Assembly: GCF_011601315.1 (NCBI RefSeq)
Contig: NZ_JAAORA010000009.1
Location: 1-64,000, forward strand
Length of the DNA stretch: 64,000 nucleotides
DNA from: Candidatus Chlorobium masyuteum
GTDB lineage: Bacteria; Bacteroidota; Chlorobiia; Chlorobiales; Chlorobiaceae
Reading direction: 5' to 3'
Part shown: piece after piece, positions 51,896 to 61,500 of the stretch
How the letters are laid out: every line of letters begins with the position of its first letter
Position numbering within the stretch: the first letter of the stretch is position 1
Translations under genes and position numbers: made by a program
The notes under the pieces: model-generated
The model's input: only the letters and a program-made list of their open reading frames with translations
Told to the model about the DNA's origin: nothing
Database searches by the model: none

Positions 51896-52546
51896 ATGAA
51901 CGGTAACTGGAACATTACTGAAAAATTCAATAATGAAGCGGCCTTGTGGGATAGTGATCCCCGCCGAAGGGCGCTTGCCGAGGCTGTCGCTGCAGCGTTA
52001 ATTGCGAGATGCACCCCAGGAAAAGCCATGCAGGCCCTTGAAGCAGGCTGCGGAACCGGGCTTGTAACGATGGCAATTTCTCCGCTCGTGAAGCAGTTGA
52101 CTGCCATCGACACCTCACAGGAGATGCTGAGCATTCTTCAGGATAAGATCCGATCCCTTGAGGTCAGCAATATTGAAACCGCTCTTCTTGACCTCTCCTC
52201 ACCTTCCGTAACCTTTGAACGGGAACAATCATTCGATCTGATCTACAGCAGCATGACGCTCCACCATATCAGGGATACAGCAGGTTTTCTCTGCCGTATC
52301 GCGACGCTGCTTGCTCCGGGTGGCACCATTGCCATTGCGGATCTTGAGCGTGAGGACGGCCACTTTCATGATAACCCTGACGAAGAAGTTCATCACGGAT
52401 TTGATCGCACAGAGCTGACAAAGCTCATGAATGCAGCGGGTTTACAGGACGTTTCGTTCGACACCATTTACACCGTGAGCAAGAAAAGCAGTGAGGGAAA
52501 AACAACAGAGTATCCCGTATTCCTCTGCACAGCAACAAAAAGGTAA
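51896..52546 (+). CDS. Class I SAM-dependent methyltransferase
   Basis: A 216-residue methyltransferase. Motif I LEAGCGTGLVTMAI (about 46-59) binds S-adenosylmethionine, LTAIDTSQEMLSIL is the acidic loop, and FDLIYSSMTLHHI is motif II-like. The C-terminal part (ALLAPGGTIAIADLEREDG) is typical of small-molecule methyltransferases. The substrate cannot be predicted. It lies 49 bp upstream of the HAD phosphatase gene and is probably co-transcribed with it. Confidence 0.9.
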   Translation: MNGNWNITEKFNNEAALWDSDPRRRALAEAVAAALIARCTPGKAMQALEAGCGTGLVTMAISPLVKQLTAIDTSQEMLSILQDKIRSLEVSNIETALLDLSSPSVTFEREQSFDLIYSSMTLHHIRDTAGFLCRIATLLAPGGTIAIADLEREDGHFHDNPDEEVHHGFDRTELTKLMNAAGLQDVSFDTIYTVSKKSSEGKTTEYPVFLCTATKR

Positions 52547-52595
52547 AACGCGAAACTCCATCCCGGCATCACACTCCATAAACAGAAAACAACGT

Positions 52596-53249
52596 ATGTT
52601 CAAGGCGGTTATATTCGATCTCGACGGCACCCTCCTCGACACCCTCGCGGATCTGCTCACAACACTCAACTCGGTGCTTGCCCGGCACAACTACCCCACG
52701 CACTCCATTGATGCGTGCAAATACCTTGTCGGTCACGGCATGAGAGAGCTCGTCAGAAAGGCTCTGCCTGAAGGTGAAGGCACTCCGGAAACCATTGACC
52801 GCCTGCTCCCCGAGTTCATGGATGAGTATAGCCTTAACTGGAACCGGCAGACACGACCCTATCCCGGCATAACCGAAATGCTTGATACGCTGGCTCTGCG
52901 CGGCATAAAAACAGCGATTCTTTCAAACAAGGCTGATCAATTTACCAGACTCTGTGCCGATATCCTGCTGAAGGAGTGGAAGTTCGATGTAGTGATGGGT
53001 CAGAGAAACGGCATCCCGTCCAAACCCGACCCGGCAAGCGCACTACTTGTTGCAGCAGAACTCGGTGCAGAACCCTCAGAAGTCCTCTACGTCGGCGACA
53101 GCGGCATCGACATGCAGACTGCAACCAGCGCAGGATTTTATCCGCTCGGCGTCCTCTGGGGCTTCCGGCCTGAAAGCGAACTGCTTGAGTTCGGCGCTAA
53201 AAGCCTCGCCGCACACCCGGACGATATCATCACCCTGATTGAAAAGTGA
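52596..53249 (+). CDS. HAD-family phosphoglycolate phosphatase-like protein
   Basis: A 217-residue haloacid-dehalogenase phosphatase. It has motif I FDLDGTLLDT (nucleophile Asp), a helical cap (about 18-80), motif II ILSNKAD, motif III KPDP and motif IV YVGDSGIDMQTA. Overall it fits the Gph/phosphoglycolate phosphatase subfamily. ATG 52596 is chosen over an upstream in-frame start because MFKAVIFDLDGT is the normal N-terminus. The natural substrate may differ. Confidence 0.88.
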   Translation: MFKAVIFDLDGTLLDTLADLLTTLNSVLARHNYPTHSIDACKYLVGHGMRELVRKALPEGEGTPETIDRLLPEFMDEYSLNWNRQTRPYPGITEMLDTLALRGIKTAILSNKADQFTRLCADILLKEWKFDVVMGQRNGIPSKPDPASALLVAAELGAEPSEVLYVGDSGIDMQTATSAGFYPLGVLWGFRPESELLEFGAKSLAAHPDDIITLIEK

Positions 53250-53272
53250 CTGGAAGCAGTGGGAGGTGTTCA

Positions 53273-53415
53273 GGGCACCGCTATTAATTGTCGTGAGCAG
53301 TTAGAGAGCGAGGCGAACGGAGCGCAGAAACCGGAATGTACAAGCAGTACATAAGGATTTCGAGCACCGCCCAACGATGCTATCGAATTGCGGAACAGAT
53401 TAATAGCAGTGTCCC
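53273..53415 (-). mobile_element. MITE-like element, copy 4
   Basis: A 143-bp copy in the orientation of copy 2, more diverged: ends GGGCACCGCTATTAATT and GATTAATAGCAGTGTCCC. The interior GCGCAGAAACCGGAATGTAC and GGATTTCGAGCACCGCCCAA match copy 2. The trinucleotide TCA abuts both ends. It lies between the HAD gene stop and the convergent metallophosphoesterase stop, adjoining the latter. Confidence 0.72.
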
Positions 53416-54489
53416 TCAGGCGAGCAGGTGGAGGCGTGAGAAAACATAGTCAAGCGAATCCTCATTCAGCACAACCCTTGAAAAACCGGTCGAACCGAGC
53501 TCAACGGGCCGATTGTCGCGGTCACTGGTAAATCTCCGGCTCTGTTTGCCGTTGTACCAGTAGACCAGTCTGATCTTGCTCCCTTCGATTTCAAGCGCGG
53601 TAATCCCCCGCTTTCCGATAGCGCAACCGGAGTTGAAGACACTGGGAATGGTGAGGTTATTGTAGAGACCACTCCGGAGACCGATTTTTTTACCCTCCGT
53701 GTAACAGGCCGCAAGCTCTGTTTTCAGGGCTGCAATTTTTCTTTCGATAGTAGCGCGTGTTTCACTCCCGGCTGTCGAGTATGCCCGGCAGAGCTCCTCA
53801 ATACGAAAGTTCAGAAAATCCACTTTCGAAAGCGATTCAAAGAGGGGACGATGGGTATGACCTATGATAGAGACAATCTTGGACTGGTTTGAAAACTCAT
53901 AGATCGATTTCTCTATGGCAAACTTGCGGCGACTGTTGTATGCGCTGGAGAAATTTCTTATGCCAAACGGTTTGGCTATGTAGCGAAGGAAAAAAACAAT
54001 TGAGCGACTGACAATCGGATAGGTCTCCCAAAAAAGCACCGAAGCCTGATGACCGTGAAAGAGCAGAAGCGTTTCATCTCCGTAAAGAAATTTCAGTGAC
54101 TCAACCAGCGACGAAGTCAGACGATACTCTGTCTCCTCAAGCAGGGAGGAGTCATGGTTCCCGTAGGTTTTCCAGAAAAAGCCGTTTTGCCTGAATTGCA
54201 GAAAAAGATCGTACAACTCACTCCATTGCGATGCAATACTTTCAAGTGGGAACTTGAAAAGCTCCTCAATATCGCCATTGAGTACCAGGTTGTATTTTTC
54301 AGGGAGGTAGTAGGTGGAGAGCATGGTCCTGACAAGTTCGGCATTTCGGCGAAACTCGTCACGCCTGCCGCCATTACCCATATGAAAGTCACTCAGAATA
54401 AGCACCCTTGATGATTGATCAAGAGTAATCGGCTTTGCGTTTTTGAGCAGCCGTTCAAGGTGGGGATGTTTTTTATCATGAAGACTCAT
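53416..54489 (-). CDS. Calcineurin-like metallophosphoesterase
   Basis: A 357-residue enzyme with the five metallophosphoesterase blocks: LILSDFHMG, LNGDIEE, YGNHDSS, FHGHQAS and IIGHTHRP, which together bind two metal ions. The layout resembles UDP-2,3-diacylglucosamine hydrolase (LpxH)-like proteins, but it is longer, with a C-terminal beta-rich part (SVFNSGCAIGKRGITALEIEG). The substrate is unknown. Its stop codon abuts a MITE-like element. Confidence 0.87.
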   Translation of the reverse strand: MSLHDKKHPHLERLLKNAKPITLDQSSRVLILSDFHMGNGGRRDEFRRNAELVRTMLSTYYLPEKYNLVLNGDIEELFKFPLESIASQWSELYDLFLQFRQNGFFWKTYGNHDSSLLEETEYRLTSSLVESLKFLYGDETLLLFHGHQASVLFWETYPIVSRSIVFFLRYIAKPFGIRNFSSAYNSRRKFAIEKSIYEFSNQSKIVSIIGHTHRPLFESLSKVDFLNFRIEELCRAYSTAGSETRATIERKIAALKTELAACYTEGKKIGLRSGLYNNLTIPSVFNSGCAIGKRGITALEIEGSKIRLVYWYNGKQSRRFTSDRDNRPVELGSTGFSRVVLNEDSLDYVFSRLHLLA

Positions 54490-54807
54490 AGTATTAAACA
54501 GGTAGATCCTTGCGGCGCGAAACTGAACACTTCACCCGCCGGCCAACCCGACGCTCTCCTCCAAACGGTTCCGAAAGAGGGATTATACTGATGGCTATCC
54601 CCCGGTATTATTGTTTGAAATTTACTAACCATTCCCGTTAAAACACTTACTATTGATATAGTTATTTTTTTTTACCCTCGCAACCTGACCCGCCGGTTCG
54701 GGTACTGTCACCCCCGGTCGGGAACTGAAGAGTATGCCTGAAATTGAAGAAACACGAAAAAAATGGGTTTCTTGTTCTTCATGACATATTTAACTATACC
54801 CTGAACC
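54490..54807. other. Intergenic region with small hairpins
   Basis: A 318-bp gap between divergent genes. It holds a T-run (about 54664-54673), a small ACCCG/CGGGT hairpin, and an AAGAAAC/GTTTCTT hairpin (54747-54773) 34 bp upstream of the TrmH-Nudix start. No gene seen. Confidence 0.45.
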
Positions 54808-55875
54808 GTGATCTCACCTGATCGTTTCCGCAAAATCCGTCACATGCTGCTTCATCGGCAGCCGGACCTGACCGTTGTCATGGACAATGTCAACAAGGCA
54901 CACAACCTCTCGGCCATTATCAGGAGCTGCGATACGGTCGGTATCGGTGAGCTTCATGCGGTTTCATACCGTAAATCGATCTACACCGAGCAGGATGCGG
55001 CTGCAGGGGCAAGCAAATGGACTACCCTCCACCTCTACCATGACATAGCAACGGTGTATAAAAGCCTCTCCGACCGGAATATGCAGATCCTTGTTGCATC
55101 CAACAGTCCCGGGTGCAAGGACTTCAGGAACATCGACTATACGGTTCCGACCGCCCTTGTTGTCGGTGCCGAATGGGACGGAATTTCCGAAGCTGCACTT
55201 CAGGGAGCGGACCAGACGATTGTAATTCCCATGTTCGGGATGGTGGAATCCCTTAATGTCTCGGTAGCCACAGCACTTATTCTTTTTGAAGCCCAGCGTC
55301 AGAGAAGCGCAAAAGGGATGTATGACTCCTTGCAGATGGAGCCCGGGTTATTTGACCAGACTCTTTTTGAGTTGGCATATCCTCGTCTGAGCTGTGAACT
55401 CCGACAGGAAGGGAAGCCCTATCCCCGGCTTGATGAAGAGGGCAGAATTTGCTCATCATTATTGAATAATGGTATCTCCATGAAACACACCGGCGCCAGT
55501 ATCATCTTCCATAACAACAAGCAACAGGTTCTGCTCATGCTCCGTGATAACATCCCCACCATTCCCTATCCTGGTATGTGGGATCTGCCCGGTGGTCATG
55601 TAGAGCCGGGTGAAACTCCTGCTGAGTGCATTGCAAGGGAGATGATGGAAGAGATAGAGATCAATGTTGAGGGGTGTACACTCTTTCGCTCCTATGAGTT
55701 TTCAGACCGGACAGAACATGTCTTTCTTCAACAACGAGAGCTTCAGATTGAGCAGATAGTTCAGCATGAAGGAGAGATGCTCCGCTGGTTCAGCCGAAGT
55801 GAAGTTGAAAATACCGGACTTGCCTACGGCTTCAACCTTGTGGTTGCAGATTTTTTCGCAGCATTAACTCCCTGA
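54808..55875 (+). CDS. TrmH-like SPOUT rRNA/tRNA methyltransferase fused to a Nudix hydrolase
   Basis: The first about 210 residues are a SpoU/TrmH 2'-O-methyltransferase with all three motifs: NVNKAHNLSAIIRSCD, VVGAEWDGIS and PMFGMVESLNVSVATA, closest to tRNA (Gm18) TrmH. The last about 125 residues are a Nudix domain; the box reads GGHVEPGETPAEC then IAREMMEEIEI, with the catalytic REXXEE present and the usual late glycine replaced by glutamate. Start is GTG 54808. Neither domain looks damaged. The Nudix substrate is unknown. It is convergent with the P-type ATPase gene, 13 bp apart. Confidence 0.88.
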   Translation: MISPDRFRKIRHMLLHRQPDLTVVMDNVNKAHNLSAIIRSCDTVGIGELHAVSYRKSIYTEQDAAAGASKWTTLHLYHDIATVYKSLSDRNMQILVASNSPGCKDFRNIDYTVPTALVVGAEWDGISEAALQGADQTIVIPMFGMVESLNVSVATALILFEAQRQRSAKGMYDSLQMEPGLFDQTLFELAYPRLSCELRQEGKPYPRLDEEGRICSSLLNNGISMKHTGASIIFHNNKQQVLLMLRDNIPTIPYPGMWDLPGGHVEPGETPAECIAREMMEEIEINVEGCTLFRSYEFSDRTEHVFLQQRELQIEQIVQHEGEMLRWFSRSEVENTGLAYGFNLVVADFFAALTP

Positions 55876-55888
55876 CTCCACAGGGATT

Positions 55889-58549
55889 TCACCTGAATAA
55901 TCCCTTTCGAAGAAACCATTTGAGGAGTTCAATGACAGGCACAACCGTGGCGGCCGAAGAGATCACGATGAGCCAGTCCTCACCGGTGAGGAGGAAGGTG
56001 CCGAAGGGTTTGCGGAGTACCGGAATGAAAATAATCGCGGCAAGCATCACCAGCTCCCAGAGGATGGCGATGTTGAGCCATTTGTTGGCGAATGGACGTT
56101 GCAGGATCGATTTTGTTTCGGAACGGAAGTTATAGGCCTTGAAAAACTGGATCAGCACAAGGGAGACAAAGGTCATGGTCATGGCCTCCTGAAGCGATCG
56201 ACCGGAAGCAAGCGCCCACTGGAAGAGCGAAATATTGACAATGGTTGACCAGATGCCGCCCGTGAGCATCAGGGTAAGCACCGGGCGGGTAAATATCCCT
56301 TTTTTGGGATCGGTAGGCCGACGGAGCATGATACCCTCTTCAGCAGGGTCAACAGCAAGTGCAAGGGCCGGCAACCCGTCAGTGGCAAGATTGACATAGA
56401 GAATCTGCACGGCGGTAAGGGGCAGAGGAATACCCATAAGGGTGGCAAAGGCCATCAGGCCGAGCTCGCCGATATTGGAGGAGAGCAGATAGGTCAGATA
56501 CTTCTTGATGTTATCGTAAATCCCCCGCCCCTCTTCAACGGCTGCAACAATGGAGGCAAAGTTGTCATCGGTGAGCATCATGGCCGATGCCTCCTTTGAA
56601 ACATCGGTACCGGTAATACCCATGGAGATGCCGATATCGGCTCGCTTGAGGGCGGGAGCATCGTTCACCCCGTCACCGGTCATGGCCACAACCTCACCGT
56701 TTTTCTGCAAAGCTTCAACAATGCGGAGTTTGTGTTCGGGCGCAACACGCGCAAAGACCGATATCGAACCAGCCGAACGGGAGAGCTCTTCGTCACTCAT
56801 CCCCTGAAGCATCACTCCGGTTACTACCCTGCCGTCGGCGAGAATCCCGAGTTCACCGGCAATAGCTTCGGCTGTCAGCGGGTGGTCACCGGTAATCATG
56901 ACCGGACGGATACCGGCGGCTATACACTGACGGACGGCTTCGGCAGCTTCGGCTCTCGGTGGATCGATCATGCCTGCAAAACCAAGAAAGGTCATCCCTC
57001 CGGCAGCACCATCAAGTTCAGCTCCGGGTTTGACAGCAAGAGCAAGCACCCGAAGTGCCTTTCTGCCGAGCCCGTCCGCTTCAAGAAGAAGTGCCGATTT
57101 TGTAACCTCATCAAGCTCCTGAACACCTTCAGCGATACGAACATGACTGCAAAAATCGAGCAGAACCTCCGGCGCTCCCTTGGCAATGGTTTTGACTGAA
57201 TCGCCGTCCCGATTGGTGGTCATCATCCGTTTGGTTTCAGAAGAGAAGGGCTGCTCATCGATCCGTTCATGCTCGATCTGAAGCTGATCCTCCTGCAATC
57301 CAGCCTTCCGGGCCAGAACAAGCAGTGCGCCCTCGGTCGGATCACCCGCGACCGTCCACCCCCCTTCACTCTCTTTCACCATCCGGGCATCGTTGCAGAG
57401 CACGCCTGCTACAAGCAGCTCATGCAGGCTTTCAGGCAGGGGTTTGCCTCCGGGAACCGTGAAGGAACCTTCCGGATTATAACCCGAACCGCTCACCTCA
57501 ACAAGGGTGCCGGAGGTATAGAGTACCCGTACGGTCATCTCGTCACGCGTGAGGGTACCGGTTTTATCGGAACAGATAACGGTTGTACTGCCAAGGGTTT
57601 CAACCGCGGAGAGGCGGCGCATGAGAGCATGGCGCTTCACCATCCGCTGTACGCCGAGAGCAAGGGAGATGGTGACAACAGCAGGAAGCGCTTCAGGCAC
57701 CACGGCTACGGCAAGGGCAATGCCGAAAATAAGCATCTCGATAAATGACTGGCCGCGAAAAACACCAAGTGCAACAATCACCAGCACAATAACAAAGGCA
57801 GCACGGGCAAGCGCCGAACCGACCTTGTCAAGATTTTTCTGAAGGGGCGTTTTTTCACTCTCAACCTGCTGCAGCATGGCGGCAATCCTGCCGAACTCGG
57901 TCTGCATACCGGTTGAGACCACCACGGCGGTGGCACGCCCGTAACTGATTGAGGTGCCGGCAAAAACCATATTGCATCGGTCACCGGGGCCTGCTGCTTC
58001 AGGGAGAACAACGGCGGACTCTTTTTCAGAAGGGAGTGACTCCCCTGTCAGTGAAGCCTCCTCGGCACGCAGGTTGAGCGCTTGCAGCAGCCTCGCGTCT
58101 GCAGGAACCCGGTCACCGGCAGCAAGCATCAGGAGATCACCGGGAACGAGATCGACAGCATTGACGGTAACCTCCTTTCCGTCACGTCGAACTCTGGCCA
58201 GCGGAGCCGCCATTTGCCGGAGTGCCTCGATTGCTTTTTCAGCCTTGAACTCCTGTATAAAACCGAGCAGCACGGCAAAGAGAACAATAACAGCAATGGC
58301 TACAGCCTCAAGAGTGTGACCGAGAAAGGCGGAGAGAAGTGTTGCAATGAGAAGGGTAATAATCAGCACATTGCGAAACTGATCAAGAAGGAGCTTCCAG
58401 GCTCCTGCCCTGCGCTCGGCCTCAATCCGGTTCGGCCCGTATATGCCGAGCCGTGAAACCGCCTCAATGGAACTGAGCCCCTCTGAAGTTGAGGAGAGTT
58501 TTTTTTGCGAATCTTCAGCAGAGAGTGCGTGCCACGCTGTAACAGTCAT
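55889..58549 (-). CDS. P-type cation-transporting ATPase (P2 type)
   Basis: An 886-residue ATP-driven ion pump. It has an N-terminal cation-ATPase domain (SAEDSQKKLSSTSEGLSS...YGPNRIEAE), actuator TGESLPSEKE, TM4 AVPEALPAVVT, phosphorylation site DKTGTLTRDEM, MITGDHPLTAE and hinge MTGDGVNDAPALK. Ten TM segments are expected. The PEALP form and overall length fit P2A/P2B calcium-type pumps, though Mn2+, Na+ or K+ cannot be excluded. It starts 48 bp after the large FAD/Fe-S gene on the same strand. Confidence 0.93.
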   Translation of the reverse strand: MTVTAWHALSAEDSQKKLSSTSEGLSSIEAVSRLGIYGPNRIEAERRAGAWKLLLDQFRNVLIITLLIATLLSAFLGHTLEAVAIAVIVLFAVLLGFIQEFKAEKAIEALRQMAAPLARVRRDGKEVTVNAVDLVPGDLLMLAAGDRVPADARLLQALNLRAEEASLTGESLPSEKESAVVLPEAAGPGDRCNMVFAGTSISYGRATAVVVSTGMQTEFGRIAAMLQQVESEKTPLQKNLDKVGSALARAAFVIVLVIVALGVFRGQSFIEMLIFGIALAVAVVPEALPAVVTISLALGVQRMVKRHALMRRLSAVETLGSTTVICSDKTGTLTRDEMTVRVLYTSGTLVEVSGSGYNPEGSFTVPGGKPLPESLHELLVAGVLCNDARMVKESEGGWTVAGDPTEGALLVLARKAGLQEDQLQIEHERIDEQPFSSETKRMMTTNRDGDSVKTIAKGAPEVLLDFCSHVRIAEGVQELDEVTKSALLLEADGLGRKALRVLALAVKPGAELDGAAGGMTFLGFAGMIDPPRAEAAEAVRQCIAAGIRPVMITGDHPLTAEAIAGELGILADGRVVTGVMLQGMSDEELSRSAGSISVFARVAPEHKLRIVEALQKNGEVVAMTGDGVNDAPALKRADIGISMGITGTDVSKEASAMMLTDDNFASIVAAVEEGRGIYDNIKKYLTYLLSSNIGELGLMAFATLMGIPLPLTAVQILYVNLATDGLPALALAVDPAEEGIMLRRPTDPKKGIFTRPVLTLMLTGGIWSTIVNISLFQWALASGRSLQEAMTMTFVSLVLIQFFKAYNFRSETKSILQRPFANKWLNIAILWELVMLAAIIFIPVLRKPFGTFLLTGEDWLIVISSAATVVPVIELLKWFLRKGLFR

Positions 58550-58597
58550 CTTCAGCTCCGGTAAGTTTACCCGTAAATTCTTCGCTCTTGCTCACTG

Positions 58598-61500
58598 CTA
58601 AAACGTCACCTTGGAGGCTTTGGCGGCCTGGTTCAGCATAAGGTCACGCCAACCCGGACCGGATAGTTTTTCGGCCAGTGCAACCACAATATGGAGCGGC
58701 TCGACTCCAAGGTCAAGATTCCGGCCAAGCCCCTGTACACAGGATGGACAGTTGGTCAGAATGATCGTGCTCGCCGTGTGCTCCCTCGTCTCCTGAATGG
58801 CATCCCTTTTGCGGTGCAGCATGGAATCGGTAATGTCCGGTCGTGAGAGCGAGAGCGTACCGGCCTCCGAACAGCAGTGAGGCACCGGAGTCACTCTGCT
58901 GAAACCACCAATGGCCTGAAGGGTCTCTGCTGCCTTGCCGGTGAGCGAGTCATGACAGGGGGCATGGTAGAGATACTCCCCCTGAGCGTCAAGTTTCAAC
59001 CCTTTTTCAAGAGCATAGGCGGCAACATCGATAATTTTGCCGCCGAAAAGCTTGCCGGTTTCAATAGCATCAAGCCCCTCCATACAGGTACCGCAGGTAA
59101 CCAGACAGGCATCAAAGTCGAGATAGGAGAACATCTCACGGATCTGGCTGAAGAGCACGGTGTTGCGAAGTACCATACTCGAATACTGGTCGCTCTTGGC
59201 ATTGACATGCGCAGGAAAACCACAGCAGAGGAATGGAGGAGGAAGCACCACCCTTGTGCCGAGCTCAAGCAGAAGATGGATGGCCGCCATCGAGATGGTG
59301 GAGTTCAGACGTTCGGAACCGCATCCCGGAAAGTAGAATATATTGCCTTTCACCTCACCAGCCGGCTCAAAAACAAGTACCTGGTCGGGTCCGCACTCAG
59401 GAAGAAGGTCACGCAGGGTATCTTCCGGCACAGGAGGCACGGCAGAACGAAGCAGTCTGAGCGGGTAGAGTGCCGGAGGGTCATTTTCCGGCTGAAGCGG
59501 GGCGGAGAGTCTGTGAGCAGCCCGCTGGGCCATTCCGCCTGCGCGGAGTACCGTTTTGCGGAAGAGCGAGTTAAATGCCGGTGAGCGGCTGTTAAGATAG
59601 CTCAGGGTCAATTCCGTGACCGGTGAGGAGTGTTTGAAACCCCACTCCGAAAGAATTTCCCGTTCGAGCACCGAAACCTCGCCGGTATCGATATCCACCG
59701 GACAGGGCTTGAGGCATTTATGACAGATCGTGCAGTGATCGGCAATCTCTTCAAGCCATTTCAGCAGATCAAAATCGGTTGTACGCTCGCGCTGGGCGTC
59801 AAAAAGCAGCGCTTCGATAAGCGAACCTATTGCAAGATTCTTGTTGCGCGGATGATAGAACATCCCCCTTGCCGGATAGTAGACGCAGCAGTCGGTTTTG
59901 CACTTGCCGCACCGGATACAGTAGTTGACCTTCTTTGAAAGCTCCTCGATCTGTGCCCGCTTGAGAATATGCGCCTCAAGTTCAAGCAGATTGAAGGAGG
60001 GGGTAAAAATGTGCTCAAGTGCCTCAAAATCGTCAAGTTTACCGGGGTTCATCATCCCCTTCGGATCAACCTTGAGACGATAAGCTCTAAGCTCCTCAAC
60101 AATAGCCTTGTCAAGGTATTTAAGCTTGGTAACACCGATGCCGTGCTCGCCGGAAACAACGCCTCCCAGCGCAACCACTTTTTCCATAACCCGGTCAATC
60201 ACCTTGTCCGCCCGCTCAAGCATGGGGCGATCGTTGGAGAGAACCGGCACATTGACGTGAACATTGCCGTCACCGGCATGCATGTGTGTAGCCAGCACAA
60301 TACGGCGATCCCTCACCTGATGGTATGCTCCATCCAGAGCGGATTCAATATCAGGGTAGCCCTGTACCAGCTCGCCGAGCTCCCTGCGGAGCTCATCGAT
60401 GATCGTATGCATGCGCAGGGCTTCAGGCGAAAGTGAACCAATCTTTTCGTCAAACAACCCGCAGAGTTCCACTCCTGCCGGAATCTTGGAGGCAAACCGG
60501 CTATCATCATCCTTGACCTTCGAAGTCGAAAGAATTTCAGCGGCCCGTTTGACAAAACGTCGTTGTGCATACCGCTCTTCGGCAATATTGAGTTCATCGA
60601 TAAATCGTGAAAATTCCGCAAGCGCTTCAAGCGGAATAACAATATCCTCGTTGAGCTTGAAGGCATTGGTCCTCCGGGCAATTGCTCCGAGTTTTTTGCG
60701 ATCCGCCCAGAACCGGACCGCTTCGGCACTGTCCCCGGCTTCAAACATAAGGGTATTGGGATGGTGCTCAAGCAGACTCTCCACCCGGGCTACACCACTG
60801 CCTGCCTCTTCCGGGCTGTTGCCTGCAATATCAATGAGCAGCACTGCTTTCGGAGTCTGTGCTCTCGGGGCCTTGACCTTGTAGTCTATAGCACGGATAT
60901 ACTCATCATCAAAATGCTCAAGCGCAAGCAGTGCTTCGCGATTCTCGGAAAGCAGCGGAAAGATTTTCGAGAGCTCAACAATCACCCGGCTGGCCTCATC
61001 CATATCAGGCCCGAAGAACTCCAGGCAGAGCGTCTTTTTTTCGGGATACCTGGGGTAAAGCACAAAAACAGCAGAGGTGATGACTCCATCGGTTCCCTCC
61101 TTCTGAAGACCGGGAACACCGCCGAGCGCCTTGTTGGTAATATCCTTCCACAACCCTTTTTTACGGATATCGGTACCGAGCAGTTCAATACGCTCAAGCC
61201 GTTTGCCCGAATCGCTCCACACTTCAAAAGTCACACGGTCTTCATGCAGAATTTTACGCAGCCGGTGATCTACCCGCTTAACCGTCCAGTTCTCGCCTGA
61301 GGGCATGGCCATCCTCCACTCAAGCAGATTGTCGATGCAGGTACCCCAGCGAACAGCCATCTTGCCGCCGGCATTCTCAGCAATGTTGCCGCCCACCGTA
61401 CAGGACCACTCGCTGGTCGGGTCGGTAGCAAACACAAGGCCATGCTCATCAGCCTCCTCCATCGCTTTTTCAGTAACCACACCGGCCTCGACCTCAATCA

